Part shown: one piece after another, positions 13,351-14,888 of the stretch
How the letters are laid out: every line of letters starts with the position of its first letter
How positions within the stretch are numbered: position 1 is the stretch's first letter
Program-made: the position numbers and the translations under genes
The notes under the pieces: model-generated
Database searches by the model: none
What the model saw: only the letters and a program-made list of their open reading frames with translations
What the model was told of the DNA's origin: nothing
From: Candidatus Eiseniibacteriota bacterium
Lineage (GTDB): Bacteria; Eisenbacteria; RBG-16-71-46; SZUA-252
Direction of reading: 5' to 3'
Assembly (NCBI GenBank): GCA_016880395.1
Contig: JAEHDN010000010.1
Coordinates: 1 to 14,888, forward strand
Length of the DNA: 14,888 nt

Positions 13351-14514
13351 ATGGACGAAGAGCCGGAATACTGGCCGGGCCCAGCCGGGACCATGAGGAC
13401 CGCGGTCCTCCTCCTCACGCTGGGGCTCGTGCTCTGGCTCGCGTTCCTGGTCTTCCAGCCGTTCCTCCTGATGTTCGCGACGGCGGCTCCGATCGCGCTC
13501 CTCCTCTTCCCCACGCAGGAGCGGCTCGCCACCGGCATGGGGAATCGCCGGTCGCTCGCGGCCATCTTGCTCGTGATCTGGATCGCGCTCCTCGTGGCGA
13601 TCCCGTTCGCGGCGATCCTGAGTCTCGTCGGGACCCAGGCGGTCGGCTTCTTCTCCTGGGTCGGACCCCAGCTCGAGCCCGACCGGGTCCAGCACTTCCT
13701 CCGCGAGACGCTCCCGCAGCGCGTCCCGTGGTTCGGCGCGGCGTGGGACGCCCTCGAGCCCTATCTGGCTCCGGCCGTGTCGAACTTCCTCAGCCAGGTC
13801 TCCGCCTGGCTGCAGATCCTGCTGCAGAGACTCGCGACGGGAGCAGGCTCGTTGGTGGTCGAGCTGTTCATCTTCTTCCTCTTCCTGTTCTTCTTGCTCC
13901 GCGACGGCCGGAGCTTCCTCGCGGTCGCCCGGTCGCTCTCGCCGCTCTCGTCCGAGCAGGAAACCCGCGTGACGGAGCACCTCGCGGCCACGGCGCGCGG
14001 CGCGCTGCTCGGAGTCCTCGTCGTGCCGATCGCGCAGGGAGCGCTCGCCACGATCGGCTACTGGATGTTCGGCGTCCCGAACGCGCTCCTCTGGGGAAGC
14101 ATCACGGTCATCGCGTGCCTCATCCCGCTTCTCGGCGCCCCGGTCGTGTGGATCCCGATCACGGCGTTCCTGTTCTTCACGCACCCCGCCTGGCAGGCGA
14201 TCGCGATGCTCGCATACGGCACTTTCGTGGTGAGCGGGATCGACAACATCCTGAAGCCGATGCTCCTGAGCGGCGCGGCCCGGGTCCATCCGCTGCCCGG
14301 GTTCCTGAGCGTCGTCGGGGGCACGCTCGCCTTCGGACCGGCGGGACTCCTCGTGGGTCCAGTCGTCCTCTCGCTCGCGATCTCGGCCCTCTACATCTAT
14401 CGCACGGAGTTCCAGCCGGGCCGCATCCAGACGGCGCCGCTCGGACGGATCGAGACGGCGGCTGCAGTCGGCCGGATCGAGACCCCGCCCGGAGCCTCGC
14501 TGCCGGGCTCTTGA
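13351..14514 (+). CDS. AI-2E/PerM-family transporter (TqsA/YdiK-like membrane protein)
   Basis: 387 residues, a multi-pass inner-membrane protein of the AI-2E transporter (formerly UPF0118) family, whose members export autoinducer-2 or act as permeases or Na+/H+ antiporters. Hydrophobic segments lie at about 17-53 (likely two), 68-92, 164-184, 216-240, 243-290 (likely two) and 316-350. Family hallmarks are GALLGVLVVPIAQGALATIG (217-236), FGVPNALLWGSITVIACLIP (240-259), DNILKPMLLSGAARVHPLPG (298-317) and GLLVGPVVLSLAISAL. A cytosolic-type tail carries three GRI(E/Q)T repeats. The actual substrate cannot be inferred. ATG 13351 fits the promoter; ATG 13393 is a possible shorter start. Separated from the ABC gene by 55 bases with its own predicted promoter. 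Confidence 0.9.
   Translation: MDEEPEYWPGPAGTMRTAVLLLTLGLVLWLAFLVFQPFLLMFATAAPIALLLFPTQERLATGMGNRRSLAAILLVIWIALLVAIPFAAILSLVGTQAVGFFSWVGPQLEPDRVQHFLRETLPQRVPWFGAAWDALEPYLAPAVSNFLSQVSAWLQILLQRLATGAGSLVVELFIFFLFLFFLLRDGRSFLAVARSLSPLSSEQETRVTEHLAATARGALLGVLVVPIAQGALATIGYWMFGVPNALLWGSITVIACLIPLLGAPVVWIPITAFLFFTHPAWQAIAMLAYGTFVVSGIDNILKPMLLSGAARVHPLPGFLSVVGGTLAFGPAGLLVGPVVLSLAISALYIYRTEFQPGRIQTAPLGRIETAAAVGRIETPPGASLPGS
14419..14484 (+). repeat. Three GRI(E/Q)T-coding repeats at the end of the AI-2E-family gene
   Basis: Units of the form GG(C/A)CG(C/G)ATC(C/G)AGAC(G/C) begin at 14419, 14443 and 14470 and encode GRIQT, GRIET and GRIET, separated by three or four residues. They lie in the soluble tail after the last membrane segment. 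Confidence 0.65.
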
Positions 14515-14527
14515 TCGGGGCAAAACG

Positions 14528-14536
14528 TGCTACAAT
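14528..14536 (+). promoter_or_regulatory. Extended -10 promoter of the secreted-protein gene
   Basis: TGC followed by TACAAT (14531-14536) is a strong extended -10 element nine bases before the ATG at 14546. A TTGATC upstream has only a 14-base spacer and is probably not used. The leader would be about two or three bases at most. Confidence 0.6.
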
Positions 14537-14545
14537 CGCGGTCTT

Positions 14546-14888
14546 ATGGCCCGCTCGAGGGCGGCCGGCCACACGCGACGCCAACCCTTCCTTCCCGCGC
14601 TCGTTTCGATCCTCTTCCTCCTCCCATGCCTGACCGCTCCGGCGAGGGCCCTGACCGGGCTCGTGGAGATCCCGCAAAACCTCGAGTCCGAATTCCGCGT
14701 CCCCGGGTACGTCCCGGACGAAGTGCTGGTGCAGTTCCGCGAGCCGCAGGGCCGGTACGCCATGGCGCGCGCGGCGCGCGAAGAAGGGGGCGAGCTGGCC
14801 GAAGAGGTGACTCCCGACGGCCTCGCGCGCGTGCGCCTCGGGCCGGGCTCGTCGGTCAGAGCGGCCATGGATCAGTGGATGCGTCGCC
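14546..14888 (+). CDS. Secreted protein, probable subtilisin-like (S8) protease propeptide, partial
   Basis: The first 114 codons of a gene that runs off the right edge. Residues 1-35 are a signal peptide (basic start RSRAAGHTRRQ, hydrophobic LPALVSILFLLPCL, APARA cleavage site). Residues about 49-114 (YVPDEVLVQFREPQG, then ARAAREEGGELAEEV, then GLARVRLGPGSSVRAAMDQW) match the N-terminal prodomain type found before S8 subtilase domains, with EVLVQF strand, A-rich helix and a strand followed by VRAA helix. The catalytic domain is outside the window, so the protease call is inference. It lies 31 bases after the AI-2E-family gene, with its own promoter. Confidence 0.65.
   Translation, partial: MARSRAAGHTRRQPFLPALVSILFLLPCLTAPARALTGLVEIPQNLESEFRVPGYVPDEVLVQFREPQGRYAMARAAREEGGELAEEVTPDGLARVRLGPGSSVRAAMDQWMRR

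Noticed and set aside
14512..14517. TTGATC as a -35 box for the secreted-protein gene
   Set aside because: The spacer to TACAAT is only 14 bases; the extended -10 explains the promoter better.
13318..14523. A 401-codon highly charged open frame on the minus strand
   Set aside because: Arg/Glu/Asp-rich antisense translation of a membrane-protein gene, the usual shadow of hydrophobic codons.

Overview
The window is a GC-rich, gene-dense piece of bacterial chromosome. It carries 14 supported protein-coding genes (one cut by the right edge) and no RNA genes, insertion sequences or CRISPR. The composition, an outer-membrane-type secreted protein, a LexA that should bind a CTG-N10-CAG box and a UGA-recoded selenoprotein gene point to a Gram-negative, selenocysteine-decoding, probably uncultured lineage. 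Candidatus Eisenbacteria, Gemmatimonadota or a deltaproteobacterial-type group would all fit, but the phylum is a guess.

Left part (1-7808): after about 450 bases with no supported gene and one GNAT acetyltransferase, six minus-strand genes form a tight DNA-damage operon. In order of transcription they are lexA, a 98-residue protein resembling DUF6504, dinB (DNA polymerase IV), a DUF72/YecE protein, an MrfA-type DUF1998 helicase and an MrfB-type DEDDh exonuclease. Intergenic distances run from a 1-base overlap to 19 bases. A single textbook promoter precedes lexA, with a perfect 7+2+7 LexA palindrome filling the space between -35 and -10. The whole set is therefore predicted to be LexA-repressed and to couple translesion synthesis to the mitomycin-type excision repair pair MrfAB.

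Middle (7909-10481, plus strand): a second compact operon holds a DUF1572 DinB/YfiT-like protein, a fused double GNAT acetyltransferase, a short SelW/Rdx-like selenoprotein and a class I methyltransferase. The selenoprotein is the most notable find. Its 85-codon frame starts at a GTG with an excellent ribosome binding site, contains an in-frame TGA in a C-x-x-U motif, and continues as a SelW-like thioredoxin-fold protein. A stable hairpin with a G near the start of its loop lies 24 bases after the TGA, as expected of a bacterial SECIS. Standard gene calling would miss it or keep only the part after the TGA.

Right part (10491-14888): a small secreted beta-barrel-like protein (minus strand), a flavodoxin-fold FMN reductase with a five-cysteine cluster, an orphan MalK/UgpC-type ABC ATPase, an AI-2E/PerM-family membrane protein, and the first 114 codons of a secreted protein that looks like a subtilase propeptide. 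Promoters before lexA, the flavoprotein and the AI-2E protein all place the -10 box 6-7 bases from the ATG, which suggests leaderless mRNAs.
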